46,469 nucleotides of DNA, taken from NCBI GenBank assembly GCA_017383445.1, contig JAFNXQ010000069.1, positions 1 to 46,469 of the forward strand, written 5' to 3'. The position numbers were made by a program, and so were the translations under genes. Each line of letters opens with the position of its first letter. The first letter of the stretch is position 1. The notes under the pieces are model-generated. The model saw only the letters and a program-made list of their open reading frames with translations, had not been told where the DNA came from and did no database searches. The DNA comes from Alistipes sp. (GTDB taxonomy: Bacteria; Bacteroidota; Bacteroidia; Bacteroidales; Rikenellaceae). Shown one piece after another: positions 8,269 to 17,517 of this stretch.

Positions 8269-8299
8269 TTGTTTTAAGTGGGAAATATTACTATTTTTG
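8269..8299 (+). promoter_or_regulatory. Promoter of dapF-tamL
   Basis: A -7 element TATTTTTG (8292-8299) is an exact TAnnTTTG match, and TTG at 8269-8271 sits 20 bp upstream where the -33 TTTG element is expected. Transcription would start about 15 bases before the dapF ATG at 8322. Confidence 0.65.
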
Positions 8300-8321
8300 G
8301 ACGATTATTACCATTTGGCAG

Positions 8322-9263
8322 ATGCAAGTAGAGATTATAAAGTGTCACGGGTCGGGAAATGAGTTTGTGATGGTCGATATGGTGGCTCAGCCCCCAATCG
8401 GCGATATGGCGGAGTTTGCCCGACAGATATGCTCACACGAGGTGGTGGGCAAAGCCGATGGCGTGCTCTATGTGGTAAAGGAGGGCGAGCATTACGCTAT
8501 GCGTATGTTCAACCCCGACGGCTCGGAGGCCGAGATGTGCGGCAACGGAATACGCTGCGTGGCTCGTCTTGTGGAGGAGAGATACATCGCCGAGAGAGAT
8601 TTTACACTCCTCTCGGGCGGCAATAGCTACCCCATACATCGTGCCGACGACATTGCCGGCTGCATCAGGGCCTATGGTGTGGATATAGGTGTAAAGACCA
8701 CAAGTCCCGACTTCGGCTTTGCCGAGGGCAGAGAGAGCTTCATAGGTCAAGAGATAGCCTCACTCGGTGGCGAGGAGCAATTTACGGCACTTAATTTGGG
8801 TAATCCCCATATTGTGGCGGCGGTCGAGGAGATTGATATGGCACGTCTGCAAGAGTTGGGCGAGAGGGTGCAGTTGCTGAAAAAGGATTTTCCGCGAGGG
8901 ATAAATGTGAGTCTGTTTCGCAAATGCAACAAGAGTGCAATCTTTGTTGCCACCTATGAACGCGGTGCCGGCATAACATATTCGTGCGGTACGGCGATGA
9001 CGGCCAGCAGCACCGCCTCGGTATTGCTGGGACTGTGCGAGGCCGACAGCGATATAAGCGTGCTGAACAAGGGCGGTATGGTCATCTGCCGATGCACGCC
9101 CACGGCTGACGGCATTGTAACACGCCTTACGGGCAACGCCACCTATCGCTGGGTGGGAGAGGCCGAGTGGAGTGGAGATAGGATTGAAAGCATCACTATC
9201 GGCAAGCACTTTGCGGCCGAATGTGAGAGATATGATGAATTTGTGATGGCACTAAACATGTAG
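8322..9263 (+). CDS. dapF: Diaminopimelate epimerase
   Basis: 313 residues. DapF interconverts LL- and meso-diaminopimelate, the last step before the lysine/peptidoglycan branch. It is a two-domain PLP-independent epimerase using two cysteines: the first is in NPDGSEAEMCGNGIRC (about residue 73), the second in GITYSCGTAMTASS (about residue 224). The N terminus MQVEIIKCHGSGNEFVMVD is also typical. The second motif has SCGT where many members have ACGT, a conservative change. The product is about 35 residues longer than E. coli DapF, mainly in the C-terminal half. The gene follows a good promoter and ends 5 bp before tamL, so the two are probably co-transcribed. Confidence 0.96.
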   Translation: MQVEIIKCHGSGNEFVMVDMVAQPPIGDMAEFARQICSHEVVGKADGVLYVVKEGEHYAMRMFNPDGSEAEMCGNGIRCVARLVEERYIAERDFTLLSGGNSYPIHRADDIAGCIRAYGVDIGVKTTSPDFGFAEGRESFIGQEIASLGGEEQFTALNLGNPHIVAAVEEIDMARLQELGERVQLLKKDFPRGINVSLFRKCNKSAIFVATYERGAGITYSCGTAMTASSTASVLLGLCEADSDISVLNKGGMVICRCTPTADGIVTRLTGNATYRWVGEAEWSGDRIESITIGKHFAAECERYDEFVMALNM

Positions 9264-9268
9264 GAATT

Positions 9269-11638
9269 ATGCGACTGTCACTTCGATATATTGTAATTCT
9301 GCTGCTGGGCATATTATGCTCGGCGTGCAGCGTCACGCGTAAGCTATCGGAGGGCGAGTACTTCCTGCAAAAGGTCGATATCGAGGCTGACAAGCAGACG
9401 CCACGCAACGAACGCATAGAGCCACAGACGCTGGAGCAGTATGTGCGTCAGACCCCCAACAAACGATTCCTCGGCACAAACTTCTACGTCTGGGCATACA
9501 ACCTGGCAAACCCCGAGAAGCAGAACTGGTGGAACAACCTCAAACGCAAGGTGGGCGAGCCACCCGTAATATTTGACTACCAGCTTACCGAGAAGAGTGC
9601 CCAGAACCTGAAAACATATATGGACTCGCGAGGCTACTACTCCTCGCAGGTGCAGTTTGAGGTGGATACCACAAGCCGCCGCAAGCGTGCCTTCGTGACA
9701 TACAAGACCCATCAGGGCGAGCCCTACTACATCACGAGCCTCTCGTATGACTTCCGCGACAAGCAGATAGCTCCGCTGATTGAGGCCGACACATCACGTT
9801 CGATGATAAAAGTGGGTAACATATTCGACATCACGGTACTCGACAAGGAACGCGAACGCATAGCAGGATATCTCAACAACAGAGGTTATTACAACTTCAC
9901 AATCAACAACATAGAGTATCGTGTCGATACACTCGGAGGCGACCACACCGTAGGGATACGAATGATTGTCCGCCGCAACGTGGCCGGCTACGACGAGCAG
10001 GGGCGTGCCATTATGGACAACAACCGCATATTCCGCATAGCGGAGATAAATGTCGTACCCGACTACAACCCCACGGTGGCTCGTGCGGAGAGCAGCACGA
10101 AGAACGACACCATACACTACAAGGGTCTGAACATCATCTGCGAGGGTAAGCCGAATGTGCGTCCGGAGATTCTGCACGCCGCCATACCTCTCTCACCCAA
10201 CACGCTGTATAATGCCGAGGCGGTCAATCGCACCTACAACGACATCATGTCGCTGGGCTACTTCAAGAGTGCCCGCATAGCCTTTGAGGAGCTTCCGGGC
10301 AGCGAGGATGAGAAGATGGCAAACTACGCCGGCGAGGGCAGGAAGGAGTACTCGAAGGCCTACAACGACGTAAGCGAGGGTCGTCTGCGTTGTTACATAC
10401 TATGCTCGCCGACACTCAAACAGAGCCTCAACGTGGAGCTGGAAGCCAGCACGACATCGAGCTTCTATGGCCTCTCGACAACCATAGGCTACCAGAACCG
10501 CAACCTCTTCCGTGGTGTGGAGACCTTCAACACCTCGGTAACATACGGCCACGAGTATATGAAGGCCCCGCACACATCGAAGCGTAAGGCCAACGAGATA
10601 GGCTTCACCGTAGGTCTGTCGTTCCCGCGTTTCGTGGCTCCGTTCCGCATCTCGACACGCAATATCAATATGCCGCGAACAAAGGTCGAGCTGTCGTTCA
10701 ACATGCAGGACCGACCCTACTACCGCCGCGACCTGTCGCGTATAACGTGGTCGTACTCGTGGCGTAGTCTGAATGGCCGTTACAACTATATGTTGCGACC
10801 CATCGACCTGAACTGGATTAACGTGAGCTACATAAACGAGGAGTTCTTCAACTCGCTGCAAAACGAGTATCTGCGTCAGAGTTACCGCACACAGGCCATT
10901 GTCGGTCTGTCGGCATCGTATGTATATAACAATCAGAACAAACACATAGGCGGCAACGCAACGCTGATGCGTGTGAACTTCGAGTCGGCGGGTAACCTGC
11001 TCAACCTCTTTGAGAGGGCCTTCTCGCACAAGACAGCCGAGGGATATTATCAGATTCTCGGTGTGAGATATTCGCAGTATGTGCGTGGCGATATAAGCGT
11101 GAGCCGCAAGATTGTGCTGGGCGAGAAGACAGCCATTGCGGGTCGTCTGTTCGCCGGCTGCGGCGTGCCATACGGCAACTCTACGGCTCTGCCCTTCGAC
11201 CGTCTGTTCTATGTCGGCGGTAGCAACAGTATGCGAGGCTGGACACCCCGTACCCTCGGCCCGGGAAACACACCCGCCGAGAATACACCCTACCCCGTAC
11301 AGATGGGAGATATGCGTCTGGAAGGAAACCTTGAACTCCGCTTCCCCATCTGGGGAATGTTCCACGGAGCCACGTTTGTCGATGTGGGTAATGTGTGGTA
11401 TCTGGGTCGCGACAAGGCACAGGTGCCGGCTGACGGCATATTCCACTTCAACCGCTTCTACAAGCAGCTCGGATTCAATACGGGCGTGGGCCTGCGTGTC
11501 GATATAAAGTTCGTCATACTGCGTCTGGACTGGGGTATTCAGCTGCACAACCCCAACAACCCCGAGGGTCAGCGTTGGATACACGACTTCCGCTGGAAAA
11601 ATACGGCACTTAACTTCGGTGTGGGATACCCCTTCTAA
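9269..11638 (+). CDS. tamL: BamA/TamA-family outer membrane assembly lipoprotein (TamL)
   Basis: 789 residues. The N terminus MRLSLRYIVILLLGILCSAC is a lipoprotein signal, the mark that separates Bacteroidetes TamL from non-lipidated TamA/BamA. Residues about 30-380 form POTRA-like repeats (for example TYMDSRGYYSSQVQFEVDT and YLNNRGYYNFTINN). The C-terminal half is an Omp85 barrel with the conserved YVGGSNSMRGW loop (RGF/Y-type motif) and a terminal FGVGYPF strand ending in aromatic Phe, the barrel-insertion signal. Omp85 members insert or export outer membrane proteins; TamL normally acts with TamB, which is not in this window. The last 29 bp overlap the convergent comEC gene. Confidence 0.9.
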   Translation: MRLSLRYIVILLLGILCSACSVTRKLSEGEYFLQKVDIEADKQTPRNERIEPQTLEQYVRQTPNKRFLGTNFYVWAYNLANPEKQNWWNNLKRKVGEPPVIFDYQLTEKSAQNLKTYMDSRGYYSSQVQFEVDTTSRRKRAFVTYKTHQGEPYYITSLSYDFRDKQIAPLIEADTSRSMIKVGNIFDITVLDKERERIAGYLNNRGYYNFTINNIEYRVDTLGGDHTVGIRMIVRRNVAGYDEQGRAIMDNNRIFRIAEINVVPDYNPTVARAESSTKNDTIHYKGLNIICEGKPNVRPEILHAAIPLSPNTLYNAEAVNRTYNDIMSLGYFKSARIAFEELPGSEDEKMANYAGEGRKEYSKAYNDVSEGRLRCYILCSPTLKQSLNVELEASTTSSFYGLSTTIGYQNRNLFRGVETFNTSVTYGHEYMKAPHTSKRKANEIGFTVGLSFPRFVAPFRISTRNINMPRTKVELSFNMQDRPYYRRDLSRITWSYSWRSLNGRYNYMLRPIDLNWINVSYINEEFFNSLQNEYLRQSYRTQAIVGLSASYVYNNQNKHIGGNATLMRVNFESAGNLLNLFERAFSHKTAEGYYQILGVRYSQYVRGDISVSRKIVLGEKTAIAGRLFAGCGVPYGNSTALPFDRLFYVGGSNSMRGWTPRTLGPGNTPAENTPYPVQMGDMRLEGNLELRFPIWGMFHGATFVDVGNVWYLGRDKAQVPADGIFHFNRFYKQLGFNTGVGLRVDIKFVILRLDWGIQLHNPNNPEGQRWIHDFRWKNTALNFGVGYPF

Positions 11639-13151
11639 CGGGTGAAAGGCCCCACAACAGAATCGTGAAGGCTATATATGCGAGATATACTCCCCAGCAG
11701 AGTGCTGCGGAGAGGTGCTCCGTAAAGATGAGTGAGGGATGTGATGCTCCCCACGCTGTAAGGTCGTTCATAAGCGAGGTAGCCGACTCCACAACCCACC
11801 CTACAACGGGCATCAGAGCCCCTATCGGCAGGAGAATCCACCCTACAACAAAAGCCACGACAACGGCACACAGCAACACAAGCGGCGGCGAGAGGATGAT
11901 GCCCCACAGCGAGGTAACGCCAAAGACGGCTGCCACCAGAGGCATCGTCGCCAGCGACGCTGCGACACTCACAACGACACTCGACAGGAGCCACACCACC
12001 GCTTCGCAAGCCATACGCCTAAAAATGTGGCGGTTATCGGCATAGAGTCCCAGCCTACGCCGCAGGGCCGTGATTGCCGGCACGCCCCACTCCACGATAG
12101 CCACCACCGAGAGGCACGAGAGCAGAAAGCCGACATCGTAAATCGTATAGGGATTCCACAACAGCATAGCCGTAGCGGCAAAGCATAGTGAGTTGAGTGA
12201 CCGTGCCGACGAGGAGGCGAGCAGCGATAGTTGCAGCAGCGAGAACATCACCGCAGCACGCACCACCGAGGGTGTGAAGCCGACAATGGCGGCATATAGC
12301 CAGATGATAGCGACAACCGACAGGCTACGGAGAATCTGCCCGTGAGGCAGCAGCGTGAGAACCCATAGCAAAAGGCTCACAGCAAGAAAGACAAAGCCGA
12401 CGTGCAGGCCCGACACGGCCAGCAGATGTGACGCACCACTGCGACGATAAGCCTCTCTCTGACACTCCGTAAGGCGGCTCTTGTCGCCCACGACAAGGGC
12501 TGCAACAACAGCCTCGACATCGGCCGACAGACCCAGACGCGAGATTCTCTCCAAACCCCTATCTCGCAGAGAACTGATGGCGGTGGAGTCCTGACGGCAC
12601 TGCACTATGGAGCCCTCCGAGAGCCATACACTACCGACAAAACCCTCGCGTAGCATACGCCTCACATAGCCGTTGTCCGACCCCTCCGCATAAGGCGAGA
12701 TGCGGCACTCGGCAACGATACGGCTACCCGCCGTAAGCCTCAGCGTAGTGTCGGCAAACAGACCCACCGGCAGGTGTCGTCGGCTGACCTCCTCATCGCA
12801 AAGCAGGCCCACGACACGCCCCTCGCCAGAGAGGCGGCCTCGTCCGTTATTGGCGATATGGTCGATGATGATTTCGTAGGTATGGGTTTCGGCATCGGGC
12901 AGCGACTCACGCCGCAGCGAATAGGAGGCCACAGCGAGCAGCACAACACCACCAAGCAGATATATCTCCGAGAGAGCCTTGCGGCGAAGCAGCACCGCAA
13001 CCACAAGCACCCCGACAACAACCATCGCCGCAAGCCACAGTCGCAGCGACACGACACCGCCCACACCGATACCGACAAGCGTAGCCGCCAGCACCTTCAA
13101 CATAGGCAGACGTGAGAGCCTGCACGAAATACTCTCGGCAGATAGCTTCAT
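11610..13151 (-). CDS. comEC: ComEC/Rec2 family DNA-uptake channel protein, without metallo-beta-lactamase domain
   Basis: 513 residues. Two or three N-terminal membrane helices (about 15-75) precede a DUF4131-type soluble region (about 80-190). The competence domain follows, with the signature GASHLLAVSGLHVGFVFLAV near residue 243 and many hydrophobic helices to about 500. ComEC forms the inner-membrane channel for single-stranded DNA during transformation. The C-terminal metallo-beta-lactamase nuclease domain present in Firmicutes proteins is absent: the protein stops soon after the last helix. Its stop codon is inside the 3' end of convergent tamL. It lies 41 bp downstream of polA, so the two may share a transcript. 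Confidence 0.9.
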   Translation of the reverse strand: MKLSAESISCRLSRLPMLKVLAATLVGIGVGGVVSLRLWLAAMVVVGVLVVAVLLRRKALSEIYLLGGVVLLAVASYSLRRESLPDAETHTYEIIIDHIANNGRGRLSGEGRVVGLLCDEEVSRRHLPVGLFADTTLRLTAGSRIVAECRISPYAEGSDNGYVRRMLREGFVGSVWLSEGSIVQCRQDSTAISSLRDRGLERISRLGLSADVEAVVAALVVGDKSRLTECQREAYRRSGASHLLAVSGLHVGFVFLAVSLLLWVLTLLPHGQILRSLSVVAIIWLYAAIVGFTPSVVRAAVMFSLLQLSLLASSSARSLNSLCFAATAMLLWNPYTIYDVGFLLSCLSVVAIVEWGVPAITALRRRLGLYADNRHIFRRMACEAVVWLLSSVVVSVAASLATMPLVAAVFGVTSLWGIILSPPLVLLCAVVVAFVVGWILLPIGALMPVVGWVVESATSLMNDLTAWGASHPSLIFTEHLSAALCWGVYLAYIAFTILLWGLSPVRRGIPHRS

Positions 13152-13192
13152 TCTCTTTGGGGTCAGAATTGGGGTCGGATTAAGGATCGATA

Positions 13193-16093
13193 TTAGTGTG
13201 CGTCACGCCAGTTTTTCGCTACGCCGGCATCGGAGATAAGCGGCACACGCAACTCGGCAACACCCTCCATAGCCTCACGCACGATGCGTTCAACACTCTC
13301 GCGTTCCGAAAGAAGCATATCGACAATGACCTCGTCGTGCACCTGCAAAATCATCTTCGAACGGATGCCCTCGGCCTTGAAACGGCGGGCAATCTCAATC
13401 ATCGCCAGCTTCATAATATCGGCGGCAGAGCCCTGAATGGGGGCATTTATGGCGTTGCGTTCAGCCACACCGCGAGCCACAGCGTTGCGTGAGTCGATAT
13501 CGCGTAAGATGCGACGACGACCAAAGGCTGTGGTTACATATCCCCTCTCGCGAGCCTCCACAATGGCGTTGTCCATATAGGCTTTGACCTGTGGATAGGT
13601 GGCAAAATAGCCCTCGATGAGTGCCTTCGCCTCGCCTCGCGGAATATCCAGACGCTGTGCCAGACCAAAGGCCGAGATGCCGTAGATGATGCCGAAGTTG
13701 GCAGTCTTGGCACGACGACGTTCCTCACCCGTAACCTCGCCGATAGACTTATGGAAGAGCTTGGCGGCGGTGGCGGCGTGGATATCCTCACCCTGACGGA
13801 ACGCCTCGATAAGCGACTCGTCACAACTTAGATGTGCCATAAGTCGCAACTCAACCTGCGAGTAGTCGGCCGAGAGCAGCAGATGCTCCTCGTCGGAGGG
13901 TACAAAGGCCTCGCGTATGCGGCGACCCATCTCGTCACGAACGGGAATGTTTTGCAGGTTAGGGTTGGTCGATGACAATCGGCCCGTAGCCGTAACAGCC
14001 TGATTGAAAGAGGTATGTATATGTCCTGTGACGCCATTGACAAGCTGCGGCAGAGCCTCGACATAGGTCGAGAGCAGCTTCTTCACGCCACGATACTGCA
14101 ATATCAGATCAACGATGCGATGCTTGCCCGCAAACGAGAGCAGATACTCCTCGTCGGTGCAGAACTGACGCGTCTTGGTCATCTTGGGCTTATCGGTAAT
14201 TTGCATCTTCGCAAACAATACCTCGCCCAGCTGACGCGGCGAGTTGATGTTGAGCAGCGGCTCGTCGGCCTCGCGGCGTATATCGTTTTCCAGCTGCGTA
14301 AGCAGACTGTTTAGCTCCACGCCATAGGTCGCCAGATAGTCACAATCAACCTTCACGCCAGCAAGTTCCATATCGGCCAGAACCTGAATCATAGGCTCCT
14401 CTATCTTCTCGTAAAGCTCAACCATACCCTGCTCGCAGATAAGCGGCCACAGCTTGTGTTTGATTTGCAAAGTGATGTCGGCATCCTCGGCAGCGTACTC
14501 CTTGACACTCATTATATTGACCTGATCCATAGTGAGCTGGCGAGCTCCACGACCTATCAGGGTCTCGATGGCGATAGGCGAGTAACGCAGGTAGCGTTCC
14601 GCCAGGAAGTTCATATTGTGACGCGACTCCGAATCCAAAAGGTAGTGCAGAATCATAGTATCGACCTTGCGGCCACGCACCTCGATACCCAGCCGCGAGA
14701 GAACCATAATATCGAATTTCATATTCTGTCCCACCTTTGTAATGGCCTCATTCTCAAACAGTGGGCGTACCACATCGGCAAACGAGGCGGTATTCTCGGG
14801 CGTGAATGACACATACCACGCCTCGTGAGCCTTCACAGCAAACGACATACCCACGATGCGGTCAGCAAAGATATCCAGACCCGTGGTCTCGGTATCGAAG
14901 CAGAACTCCTCGCAGCCCTGCAACTTGGCAACAAGCGACTCTAAATCAGCGAGTTCCGTTATGAGGTGGTATTCGTGTGGCGTGGTTGAGGCCGTCGCAA
15001 AGGGCTCATCAAAGAGCTCCCCCTGCTCGGTGGCACTCTCCGCCGACTGCTCCTGAACGACACTCTCACTTGGCGTAGGCACTGCCGGTGGCACATCGGC
15101 AAATGAGGCGAACAGGTCGCCCTGACCCTCCAGCTGCTTGCGTTTCTGCTCCACCGACTTGGCACGAGCCATCTCCGCCAGCTGTCGCTGGGGTGCCTGC
15201 TGTGGTGCTGTGGCGGGCTCCTCCTGCGGTGCCATATTCTGCACATCACGCAGGAATGAGGAGAAGTCAAGCTCGGCATAGAGAGCCTTCAACTCGTCGA
15301 TATTGGGCTGACAGATGGTCAAATCATCGGCATCAAACTCCACGGGGACATCGGTGCGAATGGTAGCCAGACACTTCGACAGGAGCAGTTTCTCGCCCCA
15401 CGCAGCCACCTTCTCGCCCTGCTTGCCCTTGATTGAAGCGACATTGGCGAGGATATTCTCGCAGTCGCCCCACTCGCCCACCAGCTTGCAGGCTCCCTTC
15501 TCGCCAATGCCCGGCACGCCGGGGATGTTATCCGAAGAGTCGCCCCACAGAGCTAAAATATCGCGTACCAGCACAGGGTCGGCGATGCCATACTTGTCGC
15601 AGATAGCCTGACGGTCAATGATTTCCACATCGTCGCCCTTCTGCTTATAGATGTAGCGGCGTTCGCCCACCAGCTGACCGTAGTCCTTATCGGGCGTAAC
15701 CATATAGACCTCATAACCCTCGGCCGAGGCCTTGTATGCCAATGTTCCGATGACATCGTCGGCCTCGAAGCCCTCAATCTCATAGACGGGGATACGCATA
15801 GCCTTCAACAACCGACGCAGGTAAGGCACCGAGGCGATGATATCCTCCGGAGTCTCGGGACGGTTGGCCTTATACTCCGGAAATATCCCGCAACGGAACG
15901 AGCCTCCCTTCGGGTCGAGGGCCACGCCCAGCAGGTCGGGTTTCTCGCGTTTCTGTATATCACGCAAAAACTTCGTGAAGCCGAACAGGATAGATGTGTT
16001 CATACCGAAGCGGTTACGCATCGGACGACCAAAGAAGGCGTAGTAGTATTTGAAGACCAACGCATAGGCGTCGATAAGGAAGAGGCGTTTCAT
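13193..16093 (-). CDS. polA: DNA polymerase I
   Basis: 966 residues, all three domains. The 5'-3' exonuclease/flap domain is at about 1-290 (LFLIDAYALVFKYYYAF, GFEADDVIGTLA, DNIPGVPGIGEKGA). The proofreading domain is at about 370-570 and looks active: Exo I DTETTGLD, Exo II NMKFD, Exo III YAAEDAD. The polymerase domain has motif A LSADYSQVELRLMAHL, motif B RRAKTANFGIIYGIS and motif C LQVHDEVIVD. It fills gaps, removes primers and acts in repair. Residues about 290-365 are a low-similarity Gln/Ala/Pro-rich linker between the two exonuclease domains. The gene begins after a palindromic repeat (16111-16183). Confidence 0.98.
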   Translation of the reverse strand: MKRLFLIDAYALVFKYYYAFFGRPMRNRFGMNTSILFGFTKFLRDIQKREKPDLLGVALDPKGGSFRCGIFPEYKANRPETPEDIIASVPYLRRLLKAMRIPVYEIEGFEADDVIGTLAYKASAEGYEVYMVTPDKDYGQLVGERRYIYKQKGDDVEIIDRQAICDKYGIADPVLVRDILALWGDSSDNIPGVPGIGEKGACKLVGEWGDCENILANVASIKGKQGEKVAAWGEKLLLSKCLATIRTDVPVEFDADDLTICQPNIDELKALYAELDFSSFLRDVQNMAPQEEPATAPQQAPQRQLAEMARAKSVEQKRKQLEGQGDLFASFADVPPAVPTPSESVVQEQSAESATEQGELFDEPFATASTTPHEYHLITELADLESLVAKLQGCEEFCFDTETTGLDIFADRIVGMSFAVKAHEAWYVSFTPENTASFADVVRPLFENEAITKVGQNMKFDIMVLSRLGIEVRGRKVDTMILHYLLDSESRHNMNFLAERYLRYSPIAIETLIGRGARQLTMDQVNIMSVKEYAAEDADITLQIKHKLWPLICEQGMVELYEKIEEPMIQVLADMELAGVKVDCDYLATYGVELNSLLTQLENDIRREADEPLLNINSPRQLGEVLFAKMQITDKPKMTKTRQFCTDEEYLLSFAGKHRIVDLILQYRGVKKLLSTYVEALPQLVNGVTGHIHTSFNQAVTATGRLSSTNPNLQNIPVRDEMGRRIREAFVPSDEEHLLLSADYSQVELRLMAHLSCDESLIEAFRQGEDIHAATAAKLFHKSIGEVTGEERRRAKTANFGIIYGISAFGLAQRLDIPRGEAKALIEGYFATYPQVKAYMDNAIVEARERGYVTTAFGRRRILRDIDSRNAVARGVAERNAINAPIQGSAADIMKLAMIEIARRFKAEGIRSKMILQVHDEVIVDMLLSERESVERIVREAMEGVAELRVPLISDAGVAKNWRDAH

Positions 16094-16110
16094 TTTGATT
16101 CCGAAAAATT

Positions 16111-16183
16111 GTTAGGGAAATTAGTGAGTTTAGTGATTTTTCTGCTCGTCGCCAACCTCCCTAAATTCTCTAAATTCACTTGT
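16111..16183. repeat. Intergenic palindromic repeat, TTTAG-type, copy 1
   Basis: The gap between queD and polA holds short TTAGGGAAATTAGTGAGTTT-like units on one arm and their approximate complement (CCTCCCTAAATTCTCTAAAT) on the other, giving an imperfect long hairpin. The same unit style recurs at 19312-19414 and 31941-32035, each time in an intergenic gap. Confidence 0.6.
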
Positions 16184-16191
16184 CTTTTATC

Positions 16192-16644
16192 TTAAAAATT
16201 ATCTTCCGCATACCACTCGGCAAACGAAGTGGCGGTCTCGTGCAGACGCAGCGAGTAGAGCTCGACATCGTCGGGCAGCGACTCCAGCAATCTCTCGGCA
16301 AAGTCGGCAAGCATATTCTCGCAGGTGGGCTGATAATCGACCATAACGATATTATCGTAATGCTCCGAGAGCATCTCGCGGAGAGCCAGACCCTGCTCCG
16401 TGCGACGCACTATGAACGAGTGGTCGAGGCGAGAGATAATCTGCTCATTCACAATCTGCTTCAACAGACCGAAGTCCATAACCATACCCTGCTTGGGGTC
16501 GTAGGCATCGGCCGAGGGCTCGCCCTTGATAGTGACGAACAGGCGGTATGAGTGGCCGTGAATCTCGCGGCACGCACCGTCGTAACCCTCCAACGAGTGG
16601 GCGGCCTCAAACGAAAACTCCTTGGTAAGACGAATTATTGCCAT
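16192..16644 (-). CDS. queD: 6-carboxy-5,6,7,8-tetrahydropterin synthase (QueD/PTPS family)
   Basis: 150 residues. The family converts 7,8-dihydroneopterin triphosphate, the FolE product, to 6-carboxytetrahydropterin in queuosine synthesis. Visible signatures are FEAAHSLEGYDGACREIHGH, with the first zinc His in AAH, the likely catalytic Cys and the HGH zinc pair, then MVMDFGLLKQIV and the C-terminal LHETATSFAEW with the conserved Glu. No other queuosine genes are in the window, but folE lies about 18 kb away. It is the last gene of a same-strand run with a HAD phosphatase (20 bp upstream), a PAP2 phosphatase and an antiporter. Eukaryote-type 6-pyruvoyl-tetrahydropterin synthase activity is a less likely alternative. 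Confidence 0.93.
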   Translation of the reverse strand: MAIIRLTKEFSFEAAHSLEGYDGACREIHGHSYRLFVTIKGEPSADAYDPKQGMVMDFGLLKQIVNEQIISRLDHSFIVRRTEQGLALREMLSEHYDNIVMVDYQPTCENMLADFAERLLESLPDDVELYSLRLHETATSFAEWYAEDNF

Positions 16645-16664
16645 AGCGGTATCGTTTTATGTGT

Positions 16665-17504
16665 TTATCTCTGTGTTTCAAGCTCTTCGAGCCTTACATC
16701 GGCGGCAATCTTGTCGATGATGGCACGCACGATAGTATCCATCTCGGAGCCATCCGAGTAGTCGGCGGCACACACATAATTGACGCGGTTGTCGCGTATC
16801 AGCGTGTTCATCTCCTTACGCTTGCCCTTCTCCTGCGGGTTATAGACCGCTATGGAGTGACCTCCGAAGTTCTTCACCAGACGCATACAGGGTATGTCGG
16901 TCGTTCCGTCACCCACATAAATCATTCGCTTGAACGGTACGGGGCGGCTGTTCTCCTCCATATACTGATTGACCTTTTGTGCATCATAGACCGACTCGAC
17001 GCCCTTGTTAATCTTGAAGATGAACTGCGTCTTGTTGGTATAGTTCACCGCCACAGCGGGCCAGTAGGCTATGCCATCGACATTGTAGAGGAACGAGCAG
17101 GCGTAGATATGCTTGAACTCGCCAGCGATGGATGTACCCTCGATAATCTCCTTCAAACCCGACGAATTGACATAGTGCAGCAGTCGCAGACCCTGCTCTG
17201 CGGCGTAGGCGTTCATACGGCCAAACCACTCCTCAACGCCGTTGTAGTAGCGTACATTACGGCCCGACTCCTGAAAAGCCTCGCGACGCAGCGAAAGACC
17301 CTTGCTCTGTGCCTCCTGAATCATTCGTGCCATATATGCCAGCACGGCATCGCCATCCTGCTCCTCGGCCAGCGAGTTGGCCTCGTGCCAGAACTCCTTG
17401 TTGCTCTTACCCACAGCGGGGATGAAGTCATACTCCTGCATATTGCCCGGAGCCAAAGTGCCGTCAAAGTCGTAGATGAGGGCTACGGTGTAGTTATTCT
17501 CCAT
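16665..17504 (-). CDS. HAD superfamily hydrolase (HAD-IB-like phosphatase)
   Basis: 279 residues. All four HAD motifs are visible: motif I DFDGTLAPG (nucleophile Asp12, general acid Asp14), motif II NSSG near residue 115, a motif III Lys around 165-185, and motif IV GDGTTDIPC near 210. A helical cap of about 80 residues sits between motifs I and II, as in the phosphoserine-phosphatase-like C1 group. A soluble small-molecule phosphatase is expected; the substrate cannot be named. It lies 13 bp downstream of the PAP2 phosphatase gene and 20 bp upstream of queD. Whether it serves a pterin phosphate because of that neighbour is only a guess. Confidence 0.85.
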   Translation of the reverse strand: MENNYTVALIYDFDGTLAPGNMQEYDFIPAVGKSNKEFWHEANSLAEEQDGDAVLAYMARMIQEAQSKGLSLRREAFQESGRNVRYYNGVEEWFGRMNAYAAEQGLRLLHYVNSSGLKEIIEGTSIAGEFKHIYACSFLYNVDGIAYWPAVAVNYTNKTQFIFKINKGVESVYDAQKVNQYMEENSRPVPFKRMIYVGDGTTDIPCMRLVKNFGGHSIAVYNPQEKGKRKEMNTLIRDNRVNYVCAADYSDGSEMDTIVRAIIDKIAADVRLEELETQR

Positions 17505-17517
17505 ATTTTTGAGTTTT

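Noticed and set aside
10400..11584. A 394-codon open frame antisense to tamL, and similar long antisense frames at 43934-45109, 16659-17543, 21215-22147, 19470-20291, 30753-31604 and 41212-41901.
   Set aside because: Each lies wholly opposite a gene with clear motifs, has His/Arg-rich or repetitive composition and no recognisable domain; they follow from the codon bias of the sense gene.
13152..13192. A short direct repeat GGGGTC in the polA-comEC gap as a regulatory element.
   Set aside because: Only two copies of six bases in a 41-bp gap; chance is a sufficient explanation.
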